A stretch of DNA of 64,000 bases from Rheinheimera tangshanensis. Its GTDB lineage: Bacteria; Pseudomonadota; Gammaproteobacteria; Enterobacterales; Alteromonadaceae. How positions within the stretch are numbered: position 1 is the stretch's first letter; every line of letters starts with the position of its first letter. Positions 43,470 through 52,538 of this stretch are shown here, one piece after another. A program made the position numbers and the translations under genes. The notes below the pieces were generated by a model. That model was not told the DNA's origin. It made no database searches and saw nothing but the letters and a program-made list of their open reading frames with translations. The stretch is from NCBI RefSeq assembly GCF_014645135.1, contig NZ_BMLH01000003.1, positions 248,001 through 312,000 on the forward strand, in the 5' to 3' direction.

Positions 43470-44780
43470 ATGGCTGCGCCAATACAACTTACCACACGTC
43501 AGGGAGACCGTATCGCCATAGTGCGTGGTCTGCGTACTCCATTTGCAAAACAAGCCACCGAATTCCATGGTGTTTCAGCACTGGAGCTGGGCAAGCTGGT
43601 GGTGAACGAGCTGCTGATCCGCAGCGAGCTGTCGCCCAAGTTAATAGATCAATTGGTTTTTGGTCAAGTTGTACAGATGCCGGAAGCGCCAAACATTGCC
43701 CGTGAAATCGTATTAGGTACGGGCATGAATGTGCATACCGATGCCTTTAGTGTGACCCGTGCTTGCGCCACCAGTTTCCAGTCTGTGGTCAGCGTGGCTG
43801 AAAGTATGATGGCAGGGCACACTGAAATCGCCATCGCCGGTGGTGCAGATTCAAGCTCTGTTTTACCTATTGGCGTCAGCAAAAAATTAGGTCGTGCTTT
43901 GGTCGATTTAAACAAAGCCAAAACTTTTGGTCAGAAGCTGGCGATTTTCCGCCGTTTAGGTTTAAAAGATTTATTGCCAGTACCTCCGGCAGTAGCTGAA
44001 TACACCACGGGCTTGTCTATGGGCGATACGGCGGAGCAAATGGCCAAAACTCATGGTATCAGCCGTGCTGATCAGGATGCACTGGCGCACCGTTCACACA
44101 GCTTAGCTGCACAAGCCTGGAAAGACGGCTTGTTAAAAGATGAAGTAATGGCCGCTCATATCGAGCCGTACAAAACCTTCCTTGAAATTGACAACAATAT
44201 TCGTATGGATTCCAAACTGGAATCTTACAGCAAGTTAAAACCAGTATTTGACCGTCAGTTTGGTACTGTCACAGCGGCTACAAGCACGCCTTTAACAGAT
44301 GGTGCTTCTGCTGTACTGATGATGACGGAAAGCCGCGCCAAAGCTATGGGCTATGAAGTGCTGGGTTATATCCGCAGCTATGCTTTTGCCGCTATCGACG
44401 TGTGGGAAGATATGCTGATGGGCCCGTCTTATGCGACGCCAATTGCTTTGGATCGCGCTGGTTTGAAGTTATCTGACTTAACCCTGATTGAAATGCACGA
44501 GGCTTTTGCCGCTCAGGCGCTGGCCAATATGAAAATGTTTGGCAGCAAAACTTTTGCTGAACAAAAACTGGGCCGAGCTGAAGCCATAGGTGACATTGAT
44601 ATGGCGAAATTTAACGTCATAGGTGGCTCTTTGGCTTACGGCCATCCTTTTGCGGCTACAGGCACCCGTTTAATTACTCAAACCTTAAATGAATTAAAAC
44701 GTCGTGGTGGTGGTATTGGTTTAACCACAGCCTGCGCGGCAGGTGGTTTAGGCGCAGCTATGATTGTGGAGACTGAATAA
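43470..44780 (+). CDS. fadI: 3-ketoacyl-CoA thiolase FadI
   Basis: 436 residues from ATG 43470 (AGAGGA upstream), the same length as E. coli FadI. Last step of beta-oxidation: thiolysis of 3-ketoacyl-CoA. Nucleophile C99 in T-R-A-C-A-T-S-F, then the H of G-H-P-F-A-A-T-G near 390 and the second cysteine in T-A-C-A-A-G-G-L-G near 420. FadI works in complex with FadJ, encoded next with a one-base overlap (TAATG). Confidence 0.96.
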   Translation: MAAPIQLTTRQGDRIAIVRGLRTPFAKQATEFHGVSALELGKLVVNELLIRSELSPKLIDQLVFGQVVQMPEAPNIAREIVLGTGMNVHTDAFSVTRACATSFQSVVSVAESMMAGHTEIAIAGGADSSSVLPIGVSKKLGRALVDLNKAKTFGQKLAIFRRLGLKDLLPVPPAVAEYTTGLSMGDTAEQMAKTHGISRADQDALAHRSHSLAAQAWKDGLLKDEVMAAHIEPYKTFLEIDNNIRMDSKLESYSKLKPVFDRQFGTVTAATSTPLTDGASAVLMMTESRAKAMGYEVLGYIRSYAFAAIDVWEDMLMGPSYATPIALDRAGLKLSDLTLIEMHEAFAAQALANMKMFGSKTFAEQKLGRAEAIGDIDMAKFNVIGGSLAYGHPFAATGTRLITQTLNELKRRGGGIGLTTACAAGGLGAAMIVETE

Positions 44781-46903
44781 TGACTCAGCCTACTTTTAGT
44801 TTAACAGTAAGGCCAGATCAGATTGGTGTGATCAGCATGGATGTAGCTGGCGAGAGCATGAATGTGCTTAAAGCTGCTTTTGCTGATGAGATTAAATCTC
44901 TCCTTGGCGAAATTAAAAACAACAAAGACATCAAAGGTTTGGTGATTATCAGTGGCAAAGCTGATTCCTTTATCGCTGGTGCTGATATATCGATGCTGGA
45001 TGGCTGCACTACAGCGCAGCAAGCTGAAGACATTGGCCGTATGGGCCAACTGGTGTTTAACCAGCTTGAAGCTTTAGCTATTCCGTTAGTAGCCGCTATT
45101 CATGGCCCTTGTTTAGGTGGTGGTTTAGAGCTGGCTTTAGCCTGTCATGCCCGTGTTGCCACTACAGATAACAAGACTGTATTGGGTTTACCTGAAGTGC
45201 AGCTGGGCTTATTGCCAGGCAGCGGTGGTACTCAGCGTTTGCCTCGTCTGGTTGGCATTCAAAAAGCATTAGATATGATTTTAACCGGCAAACAGCTGCG
45301 TGCTGCTCAGGCGAAAAAAATCGGTTTAGTGGATGCCGTAGTGCCGAAAAGCATTTTGCTGGAGGCGGCGGTGCAACTGGCGCTTAAAGGCAAACCAGCG
45401 GCACGGGATGTCAAACTGAACTTTGTCGGTAAAGTGCTGGAAAAAACGCCTTTTGGTCGCGCCATTTTGTTTAGTCAGGCTGAAAAACAAACTTTAGCCA
45501 AGACGCATGGCAATTACCCGGCACCGCTGAAAATCCTCAAAGCCATTAAAGCTGGGGTGGACGGTGGTTTTAATAAAGGCCTGGATGTGGAAGCCAAAGC
45601 TTTTGGTGAGCTCTGCATGACCAGCGAGTCCAAAGCCTTACGCTCGTTATTTTTTGCCACCACTCAGATGAAAAAAGAGACAGGGGCTGGGGATGTGCAG
45701 CCGCGTAAAGTGCGCAAAGCCGCTATTTTAGGTGGTGGTCTGATGGGCGGTGGTATCGCCAACGTTACCGCCACTAAAGCCGGTGTGCCAGTGCGGATTA
45801 AAGACATTAGCCAGCAGGGTATTTCCAATGCAATGAAATACAGCTACAGCCTGCTGGAGAAAAAGCTGCGTAAACGTTTTGTCACGAAGACTGAAGTACA
45901 AAAACAAATGTCTTTACTAACAGGTACCACAGATTACAGCGGTTTCCACGATGTGGATTTAGTGGTCGAAGCTGTGTTTGAAGATTTAAACTTAAAACAA
46001 CAGATGGTCGCTGATATCGAAGCCAACTGCTCAGAACATACGGTTTTTGCCAGCAACACCAGTTCATTGCCTATAGGCCAGATCGCAGCCAAAGCGGCTC
46101 GCCCGGAAAATGTGATTGGTCTGCATTACTTCTCTCCTGTGGATAAAATGCCACTGGTCGAAGTGATAGCTCATGACAAAACCTCGGCTGAAACTATAGC
46201 CACTACTGTGGCTTTTGCCCGTAAGCAAGGTAAAACGCCTATAGTCGTCAAAGACGGTGCAGGTTTTTATGTCAACCGTATTCTGGCGCTGTATATGAAC
46301 GAAGCGGCTAATATTTTGCTTGAAGGCGAACCAGTTGAAGCGTTGGACAAAGCGCTGGTGAAGTTTGGTTTCCCAGTCGGTCCTATTACTTTACTGGATG
46401 AAGTGGGAATAGATGTTGGCGCAAAAATATCGCCTATTCTGCTGAATGAATTGGGTGAGCGTTTTACTGCACCAGCGGCTTTTGACCGCTTACTGGCGGA
46501 TGGCCGTAAAGGCCGTAAAACCGAAAAAGGGTTTTACCTCTATGGCGCCAAAGCCAAAGGTAAAAAGCAGGTCGATGCATCAGTCTACAGCGTGCTGGGT
46601 TTAAACCCGCAGGCTAAGCTCAGCGGCGATCAAATAGCGCTGCGCTGCACAGTGCAAATGCTGAACGAGGCCGTGCGCTGCTTAGAAGAAGGCATTATCA
46701 GCAGCGCCCGTGACGGTGATATAGGCGCTATCTTCGGTATCGGCTTCCCGCCGTTCTTAGGTGGCCCTTTCCGTTATATCGATCAGATGGGGTCAGCCAC
46801 TTTAGTTGCGCACCTGCGCAGCTTTGAGAGTCGTTTTGGCGCACGTTTTGCCCCAAGCAAACTTCTGTTGGAAAAAGCAGAGCAAAACACGACTTTTTAT
46901 TAA
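44780..46903 (+). CDS. fadJ: Fatty acid oxidation complex alpha subunit FadJ
   Basis: 707 residues (E. coli 714). N-terminal enoyl-CoA hydratase domain (about 1-190) with oxyanion-hole glycines in I-A-G-A-D-I-S-M-L and G-G-G-L-E-L-A-L-A, and the catalytic glutamate in [12 protein letters not shown]. The 3-hydroxyacyl-CoA dehydrogenase part begins with the NAD motif [10 protein letters not shown] at about 315-324. Its catalytic histidine is in [12 protein letters not shown] near 451. Named FadJ rather than FadB from its pairing with FadI and from its length. Confidence 0.95.
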   Translation: MTQPTFSLTVRPDQIGVISMDVAGESMNVLKAAFADEIKSLLGEIKNNKDIKGLVIISGKADSFIAGADISMLDGCTTAQQAEDIGRMGQLVFNQLEALAIPLVAAIHGPCLGGGLELALACHARVATTDNKTVLGLPEVQLGLLPGSGGTQRLPRLVGIQKALDMILTGKQLRAAQAKKIGLVDAVVPKSILLEAAVQLALKGKPAARDVKLNFVGKVLEKTPFGRAILFSQAEKQTLAKTHGNYPAPLKILKAIKAGVDGGFNKGLDVEAKAFGELCMTSESKALRSLFFATTQMKKETGAGDVQPRKVRKAAILGGGLMGGGIANVTATKAGVPVRIKDISQQGISNAMKYSYSLLEKKLRKRFVTKTEVQKQMSLLTGTTDYSGFHDVDLVVEAVFEDLNLKQQMVADIEANCSEHTVFASNTSSLPIGQIAAKAARPENVIGLHYFSPVDKMPLVEVIAHDKTSAETIATTVAFARKQGKTPIVVKDGAGFYVNRILALYMNEAANILLEGEPVEALDKALVKFGFPVGPITLLDEVGIDVGAKISPILLNELGERFTAPAAFDRLLADGRKGRKTEKGFYLYGAKAKGKKQVDASVYSVLGLNPQAKLSGDQIALRCTVQMLNEAVRCLEEGIISSARDGDIGAIFGIGFPPFLGGPFRYIDQMGSATLVAHLRSFESRFGARFAPSKLLLEKAEQNTTFY

Positions 46904-46920
46904 GTCCTCCTTTGACCCGC

Positions 46921-46955
46921 AAAAGGCTTCTTATTGACAGAAGCCTTTTCTTTTT
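46921..46955 (+). terminator. Terminator of fadIA
   Basis: AAAAGGCTTC (46921-46930) pairs perfectly with GAAGCCTTTT (46940-46949), followed by CTTTTT. Lies 17 bp after the fadJ stop. Confidence 0.88.
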
Positions 46956-47103
46956 CTGCCGCGCTACTGCTGCTTTGCTGCTGCATTGTTTTGTTACATC
47001 TTATTCGTCGTATCAACTGTTCTTGCTGTGGTTGTAAAACTGCTGGTGTGTTAACGTTTTGTTGTTTTTAACCACTCAGTCCAACCACAAAAGAGAGAGA
47101 AAT

Positions 47104-49236
47104 ATGCCTAATCCGGTCGGTATCCTTGGTTATGGAGTTGTTATGCTCAGCAGTTTTCAATTGATGGCTGCTATGCCATCTGCAGCCCCTGTGGCACCAG
47201 TCAAACCTTATGTCGTGAAATCAGAACATGGCGACAGGCAAGACCCTTATTATTGGTTGCGGGACGATAAACGACAGGCTCCTGAAGTTCTGGCTTATCT
47301 CAACGCAGAAAATCAGTATTACCAGCAGTATGCAGACCAATACAAAACACTGAGCAAAACTTTGGCTGATGAAATTATTGGTCGCGTTAAACAGGACGAC
47401 AGTACAGTGCCTGTGGTGAAAGGCGACTATTCCTACTACACCCGCTATGAGCAAGGCAAAGAGTATCCGATTTATGCCCGTAAGCCCAAAGCGGGCGGCG
47501 CTGAACAGGTGATGCTGAATGTCAATGAGTTAGCTAATGGCAAAGATTTTTATCAGATTGGCAACTTTCAGGTCAGCCCTGATCAACAGCTGCTGGCTTA
47601 TGCAGAAGATACTACAGGCCGTCGCAATTACACGCTCAAAGTCCGGGATTTACGTACAGGCAAAGACTTAGACACGGCTATTACTGGGGCTGAAGCCTCT
47701 ATCGCCTGGTCGGCAGATAACAGTCAGCTGTTTTATATTGAAAAAGATCCGCAAACTTTATTAGGCACTAAAGTTCGTCGTCATACGCTTGGACAGGCTG
47801 TTGCCAAGGACGAAGTACTGTACGAAGAAAAAGACAGCAGTTTTTACATGGGGGTTAGCAACAGTGCCGATGATAAGTTCGTCGTGATTTGGCTCGGCAG
47901 CACAGTATCCAATGAAATGCTGGTGCTCAAATCCGACGATAAAAAAGGCAAATTTACTGCGATAGCCCCGCGTCAGCGCGATTTTAAATATGAAGTAGAG
48001 CATATCAATAACCGCTGGGTCATCATGACCGACTGGGATGCGCCTAACTACCGCCTGATGACGGTCAATGATGACCAGATTGGTGATCGCGACCGCTGGC
48101 AGCCGCTGCTTGCGCATGACCCGGATGTGTTTATTGATTCCTTCCAGCTTTTTAACGACTATCTGGTGATTAACGAGCGCAGCAATGGTTTGGACAGAGT
48201 GCGTTTGATGCCATGGTCTGATTTAAGCAAAGCCCGCTATGTCGAATCCGACGAAGCGGCTTACGTGGCGAAAACTGACAACAACCCAGAGCAAAACAGC
48301 CAGTGGCTGCGTTACAGCTACACCTCCCTGACGACTCCACCTTCTGTCTATGAAATGCATATGAAAACAGGTGAAAAACGTTTGTTAAAACAACAGGAGG
48401 TTTTAGGTGGTTTTGATAAAAACAATTACCAGACAGAACGTGTTTGGGCCAAGGCCAAAGACGGTACTCAAATTCCGGTCAGCCTGCTGTATAAAAAAGG
48501 TCTGAAAAAAGACGGCTCAGCCCCTTTGTATCAATATGCTTATGGCTCTTATGGGATCTCAAGCTCTCCATCCTTTCGAAGTACAGTGATCTCTTTAGTC
48601 GACCGGGGTTTTGTTTACGCTATAGCTCATATTCGTGGTGGTCAGGAAATGGGCCGCAGCTGGTATGAAAACGGCAAGCTGCTGAAAAAGGTCAACACCT
48701 TCACCGACTTTATCGACGTGACTGATTACCTGGTGGCAGAAAAATATGCTGCGAAAGATAAAGTCTTTGCGATGGGCGGCAGTGCAGGTGGCTTGCTAAT
48801 GGGCGCTATTGCCAATATGGCTCCGGATAAATACCGTGGCCTGGTGGCTCATGTGCCTTTTGTCGATGTGGTGACTACTATGCTGGATGAGTCTATTCCA
48901 CTGACGACCAATGAGTTTGACGAGTGGGGTAATCCAAAACAAAAAGTTTATTACGACTATATGTTGTCCTATTCACCTTATGATCAGGTGAAAAAACAGG
49001 CTTATCCTGCCATGTTAGTCACTACAGGTTTGCATGACTCACAAGTACAGTATTTTGAACCGGCGAAATGGGTCGCTAAGCTGCGTACCGTTAAAACCGA
49101 TCAGCAACCTTTACTGTTCCGTACCAATATGGAAGCGGGCCATGGCGGCAAATCTGGCCGTTTCTCACGCATGATTGAAATTGCTGACGAATACGCTTTT
49201 ATCTTGTCACTGCTGCCGGCAACTCCTGCCTCTTAA
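47104..49236 (+). CDS. ptrB: Oligopeptidase B-type S9A peptidase with N-terminal export signal
   Basis: 710 residues from ATG 47104 (AGAGAGAG upstream). The first 25-30 residues are hydrophobic and end in A-M-P-S-A-A, suggesting export, whereas E. coli PtrB is cytoplasmic and lacks this. A beta-propeller (about 85-430) precedes the alpha/beta hydrolase domain. Catalytic Ser is in M-G-G-S-A-G-G near residue 560, Asp in G-L-H-D-S-Q-V near 645, His in G-H-G-G-K-S near 680. L-T-T-N-E-F-D-E-W-G-N-P is the oligopeptidase B motif for basic-residue specificity. Single gene with its own terminator. Confidence 0.9.
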   Translation: MPNPVGILGYGVVMLSSFQLMAAMPSAAPVAPVKPYVVKSEHGDRQDPYYWLRDDKRQAPEVLAYLNAENQYYQQYADQYKTLSKTLADEIIGRVKQDDSTVPVVKGDYSYYTRYEQGKEYPIYARKPKAGGAEQVMLNVNELANGKDFYQIGNFQVSPDQQLLAYAEDTTGRRNYTLKVRDLRTGKDLDTAITGAEASIAWSADNSQLFYIEKDPQTLLGTKVRRHTLGQAVAKDEVLYEEKDSSFYMGVSNSADDKFVVIWLGSTVSNEMLVLKSDDKKGKFTAIAPRQRDFKYEVEHINNRWVIMTDWDAPNYRLMTVNDDQIGDRDRWQPLLAHDPDVFIDSFQLFNDYLVINERSNGLDRVRLMPWSDLSKARYVESDEAAYVAKTDNNPEQNSQWLRYSYTSLTTPPSVYEMHMKTGEKRLLKQQEVLGGFDKNNYQTERVWAKAKDGTQIPVSLLYKKGLKKDGSAPLYQYAYGSYGISSSPSFRSTVISLVDRGFVYAIAHIRGGQEMGRSWYENGKLLKKVNTFTDFIDVTDYLVAEKYAAKDKVFAMGGSAGGLLMGAIANMAPDKYRGLVAHVPFVDVVTTMLDESIPLTTNEFDEWGNPKQKVYYDYMLSYSPYDQVKKQAYPAMLVTTGLHDSQVQYFEPAKWVAKLRTVKTDQQPLLFRTNMEAGHGGKSGRFSRMIEIADEYAFILSLLPATPAS

Positions 49237-49250
49237 TTAAGCAGATAACC

Positions 49251-49286
49251 AAAAGGCGCTGCAGTTGTTGCCGGCGCCTTTTTTAT
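49251..49286 (+). terminator. Terminator of the oligopeptidase B gene
   Basis: AAAAGGCGC (49251-49259) pairs with GCGCCTTTT (49274-49282), followed by further T's. Confidence 0.85.
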
Positions 49287-49398
49287 AACCCTGACTCAGA
49301 CTTTCGTCGCAATTGTAGTTATTTTTCGAAGCCAAGCTCAGCTCAGTCTGGTATAGTGCGGCGGTTTTTTAAGCAGTGTGACCAAGCAGGAGTTCAGT

Positions 49399-49590
49399 GT
49401 GGTTTTTATCCTGAGTCTTTTTTGTCTGAGCAGCGTTAGTGTTTATATTGCAGCGTTACGCTCTGGTATGGCGGCTAAACGCTGGGCTTTGGCGGCGTTG
49501 TGCTTAGGACCTATAGTGCTTCCACTGTTTCATAATCATAAAAGACTGGCTTTACGCCGCGCTTTCGGTCGCTTTTCAAATTTCTTTTAA
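49399..49590 (+). CDS. Small membrane protein of unknown function
   Basis: 63 residues from a GTG start at 49399, chosen because AGGAG lies about 7 nt upstream; the frame is open from 49378. One clear membrane helix (about 2-20), a basic turn, a second hydrophobic stretch with C-L-G-P-I-V-L-P-L-F (about 30-46), then a strongly basic tail rich in R and K. An extended -10 (TG-G-TATAGT, 49349-49357) followed by GCGGCG lies upstream. I think similar short proteins occur in Shewanella relatives, but I cannot name a family. Confidence 0.6.
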   Translation: MVFILSLFCLSSVSVYIAALRSGMAAKRWALAALCLGPIVLPLFHNHKRLALRRAFGRFSNFF

Positions 49591-49827
49591 CACTGATCTC
49601 GCCTCTAATTCCTGACGTATCAAAATTTGCAATTTGGACGGATTAAAAGGGTTATTCGTCAATCAGTTGCGATTATTTTCTGAACAAAATGCGGCTTCTG
49701 TGGCATTCCAAAATCATTTCTTTTGACAAAGCAAAATTTTTGTTTGACGAGTCTGATTTTGTTTACCATACTGCGCACAGTTTGATTCGGATAGCTGTAG
49801 ATACAACAAAATTAGAGGAAAAAAGTG
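49591..49827 (+). promoter_or_regulatory. maoP upstream region
   Basis: 237 bp without a gene. A plausible promoter is TTGACG (49744-49749), 17 bp, CATACT (49767-49772), then GCGC. The maoP ribosome site AGAGGA is at about 49813-49818. Nothing else stands out. Confidence 0.45.
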
Positions 49828-50175
49828 ATGCAGCAAAGTTTTGTCGCTAACCGTCGCTTTTTCGATGACCAGAATTTCCCTAAGGGATTCACCAGGTCCG
49901 GGCGCTTTACTCTGGCAGAGGGTAATCTGCTGGAAAAACATGGCAATGCCATGCAGGAACTGGAAGCAGGCTCACGCCAGCCAGTCAATGAAGAAGAACA
50001 ACGTTTTATCGCTGTTTGCAAAGGTGAACAGGAAGCAACCAGCCAGTATGAAAAGGTCTGGATGAAGTACAAGCAACGTTTGCAGGAAAAACGCAAATTT
50101 CATACCGTGTTCGGTAAGAAGCGTATTGCAGATGGTGGTGAAGATTTCTCTTTTGTAGATAACGACGCAGATTAA
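49828..50175 (+). CDS. maoP: Macrodomain Ori protein MaoP (DUF413)
   Basis: 115 residues (E. coli MaoP 112). N-R-R-F-F-D-D-Q-N-F-P-K-G-F-T-R-S-G at about 9-26, then E-G-N-L-L-E-K-H-G and N-E-E-E-Q-R-F-I-A-V-C-K-G match the E. coli protein closely. In E. coli MaoP binds a single maoS site next to its gene and organises the Ori macrodomain. The 55-bp palindrome immediately after this gene is therefore interesting, although maoS in E. coli is upstream and not known to look like that. ATG 49828 is chosen over the GTG one codon before it. Confidence 0.93.
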   Translation: MQQSFVANRRFFDDQNFPKGFTRSGRFTLAEGNLLEKHGNAMQELEAGSRQPVNEEEQRFIAVCKGEQEATSQYEKVWMKYKQRLQEKRKFHTVFGKKRIADGGEDFSFVDNDAD

Positions 50176-50186
50176 ACCAACAGATG

Positions 50187-50241
50187 AAAAAGGGGTCAGA
50201 TCACATTGTTAACAGTTAACAATGTGATCTGACCCCTTTTT
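50187..50241. repeat. 55-bp near-perfect palindrome (27-bp arms, 1-nt centre)
   Basis: The left arm (50187-50213) starts AAAAAGGGGTCAGATCACA and ends GTTAAC. The right arm (50215-50241) is its exact reverse complement, ending CCCCTTTTT; the centre is a single A at 50214. With A's before and T's after, it works as a bidirectional terminator between convergent maoP and the GGDEF/EAL gene. The GGGGTCAGA...TCTGACCCC ends resemble sequences flanking RAYT/IS200-like elements in gammaproteobacteria, from memory. Confidence 0.9.
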
Positions 50242-50246
50242 TGCTT

Positions 50247-52484
50247 TTAACCTGGAACTGCAGTCAGTTTGGGTTTTTGTTGTTTCTGTTGTTTTAAGAA
50301 CAAACCAAAATCATGGGCAGACAACGGCTTACTATAAAAATAGCCTTGAATAATCTCACAGCGCAGCTGCTTCAGCTGTTGTAGCTGCTCTGCTTGCTCC
50401 ACTCCTTCGGCCACTACGGTCAGGTTCAGGTTGTGAGCAATGGTAACTATAGTGTCCACCATATTGCGGCCACGGGCTGTATTCATATCATCGATAAAGG
50501 CTTTATCTATTTTTAAGGTATTGAGCGGAAACTGTTTTAAATAGGCCAAAGACGAGTAGCCTGTGCCAAAGTCATCCATGGCTAAATGAATACCACGAGC
50601 CCGAAGTTTCTTCATGGTATCTATCGCCAGAGTGGGCGATTGCATCACTGTGCCTTCGGTGATTTCTAATTCCAGATGATAAGAGGGCAGTTCAGAGCGC
50701 TGCAGTATGTCGTCTATCTGCTCACACAAAAAGGGTAACATAAACTGTTTGGCTGATAAGTTGACCGCAACACGGCCATGAAACAGCCCCATATCTATCC
50801 AGCGTTTGACGTCTTCGCAGGTTTTTTGCAAAACCACTTCACCAATTTCAAGAATTTGGCCTGTTTCTTCTGCCACAGGAATAAAAGAGGCCGGACTGAT
50901 TAAGCCTTTTTTCGGTGTGATAAAACGTACCAATGCTTCCATACCCACCAACTGACCTGTGACTATGTCCATTTTGGGCTGATAAAACACGGTGAAATAG
51001 TCTTCTTTTAGGCCATGACGGATCAGGTTTTCCACCTGCAATCGTTTCACTGCCAGCTTGTTCATTGAGTCGTTAAAAAACAAATAACGGTTGGCACCTT
51101 CATGTTTGGCGTGGTACATGGCCGTGTCAGCATTACGCAGCAGTGCCTGAGGGTCGCTGCCATCTTCCGGATATAACACTATGCCTATACTGCTGGTGAT
51201 CGCCAGTTCGTGCTGTTCGATAAAAAATGGCAGGTTGATTTGTTTCAGCAGATCTTTGGCCAGGCTGGTGATACTGTGAATATCATTGGTATTTTCCAGC
51301 ACCACCGCGAACTCATCACCACCCAGGCGATAGAGTTTCGCTTTAAAGCGGGTGAAATGACTTAAGCGTTCGGACAACTTACAGAGCAAGGTATCACCGA
51401 GCTCATGGCCGAGTGAATCGTTAATCTTTTTGAAGTTGTCTAAATCGAACACCAACAGCGCGTGTTCAACCTGTTCACGCACCAGTTGGCTTAAGTGGCT
51501 GGAAAAACGGGCACGGTTTGGCAAGCCCGTTAAGGTGTCGGTATCGGCCAGACGATTCAGTTCCGCTTCGCGTTTTTTACGTTCGCTGATGTCTGAAACC
51601 ACACCAACAAACTGCTGCACTTGTCCAAGTTCATCTTTGATCACGTCAAAACTCAGTTCAGCCTGATATAGCTCCCCATTGTGTCTTTTGTCTTCGATTT
51701 CACCAGCCCAGTAACCTTGTTCTAATAAAGACTGGCGGATTTCATGTAAAAAGCGGGCAGGGTAGAGGCAAAGCTCAAACACGGTATGCAACACTGACTC
51801 CCGACTTTTGCCTGTCATACTGACAAAGGCCGGATTAACTTCTAATAAGGCAAAATTGGTATCACAGACCATTACCGCGTCGGAGATATTGTCCAGGCAG
51901 CGGGCAAATAAGCTTAAACGTTCTTCGGTCTCTTTTAATTGCTGAATATTTTTTAAAGTACCAGTCATGCGAATAGCCTGGCCTTGTTCGTTCAACTGCA
52001 CCACTTTGCCACGGTCGAGTACCCAGATCCATTGGCCGTTGGCGGCTTTTATCCGGTAGCTGGCTTCGAAAATAGGCGTCATACCATGCATATGTTGTTG
52101 CAGTGCGCTGGTGACTCTTTCTACATCTTGTGGATGAATTTCAGAGCGATTCGGCGGAAATTGCTGGCTGTCACCTGGTTTCTCTAAGGGCTGATGCCAG
52201 GAGCTGGAGCGATACAACTGGCCTGCCTTCATATCCCAGTCCCATAACTCATCGCCGCTGCCCCATAAAGACAAACGTAAACGCTCTTCACTTTGCTCGA
52301 GCTTCGACTGATAACGTCGCATCCTTACAATACTCAAGTGAGCCAGCACCAAAGCGACTATCGACAGGACGGAGATCAGCGTCAACATGTAAGGTTGCAA
52401 CTGCTCCCAACCTGCCGCAACGGCAGGCAGAGGCATGGCTGATATGACAGCAAAGGGCAGCGGTAAAACTGGAGTCAGGCGCAC
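50247..52484 (-). CDS. PAS-GGDEF-EAL cyclic-di-GMP signalling protein
   Basis: 745 residues from a GTG start at 52484 (an in-frame stop lies just upstream; an ATG at 52436 is the alternative). N-terminal membrane region (about 30-52), two PAS domains (about 66-190 and 195-310, the first with W-D-W-D and W-V-L-D-R-G), and a GGDEF domain (about 325-480) with intact G-G-D-E-F. The EAL domain (about 490-735) has intact E-A-L-V-R, D-D-F-G-T-G-Y-S-S and the second Q-G-Y. Both synthase and phosphodiesterase sites look complete; the net activity cannot be told. Membrane-bound sensor, ligand unknown. Confidence 0.92.
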   Translation of the reverse strand: MRLTPVLPLPFAVISAMPLPAVAAGWEQLQPYMLTLISVLSIVALVLAHLSIVRMRRYQSKLEQSEERLRLSLWGSGDELWDWDMKAGQLYRSSSWHQPLEKPGDSQQFPPNRSEIHPQDVERVTSALQQHMHGMTPIFEASYRIKAANGQWIWVLDRGKVVQLNEQGQAIRMTGTLKNIQQLKETEERLSLFARCLDNISDAVMVCDTNFALLEVNPAFVSMTGKSRESVLHTVFELCLYPARFLHEIRQSLLEQGYWAGEIEDKRHNGELYQAELSFDVIKDELGQVQQFVGVVSDISERKKREAELNRLADTDTLTGLPNRARFSSHLSQLVREQVEHALLVFDLDNFKKINDSLGHELGDTLLCKLSERLSHFTRFKAKLYRLGGDEFAVVLENTNDIHSITSLAKDLLKQINLPFFIEQHELAITSSIGIVLYPEDGSDPQALLRNADTAMYHAKHEGANRYLFFNDSMNKLAVKRLQVENLIRHGLKEDYFTVFYQPKMDIVTGQLVGMEALVRFITPKKGLISPASFIPVAEETGQILEIGEVVLQKTCEDVKRWIDMGLFHGRVAVNLSAKQFMLPFLCEQIDDILQRSELPSYHLELEITEGTVMQSPTLAIDTMKKLRARGIHLAMDDFGTGYSSLAYLKQFPLNTLKIDKAFIDDMNTARGRNMVDTIVTIAHNLNLTVVAEGVEQAEQLQQLKQLRCEIIQGYFYSKPLSAHDFGLFLKQQKQQKPKLTAVPG

Positions 52485-52538
52485 AGTCAGACTTTTTTAA
52501 TGGATATCAATTCACGGTAACTAATGTTATCCACACTG

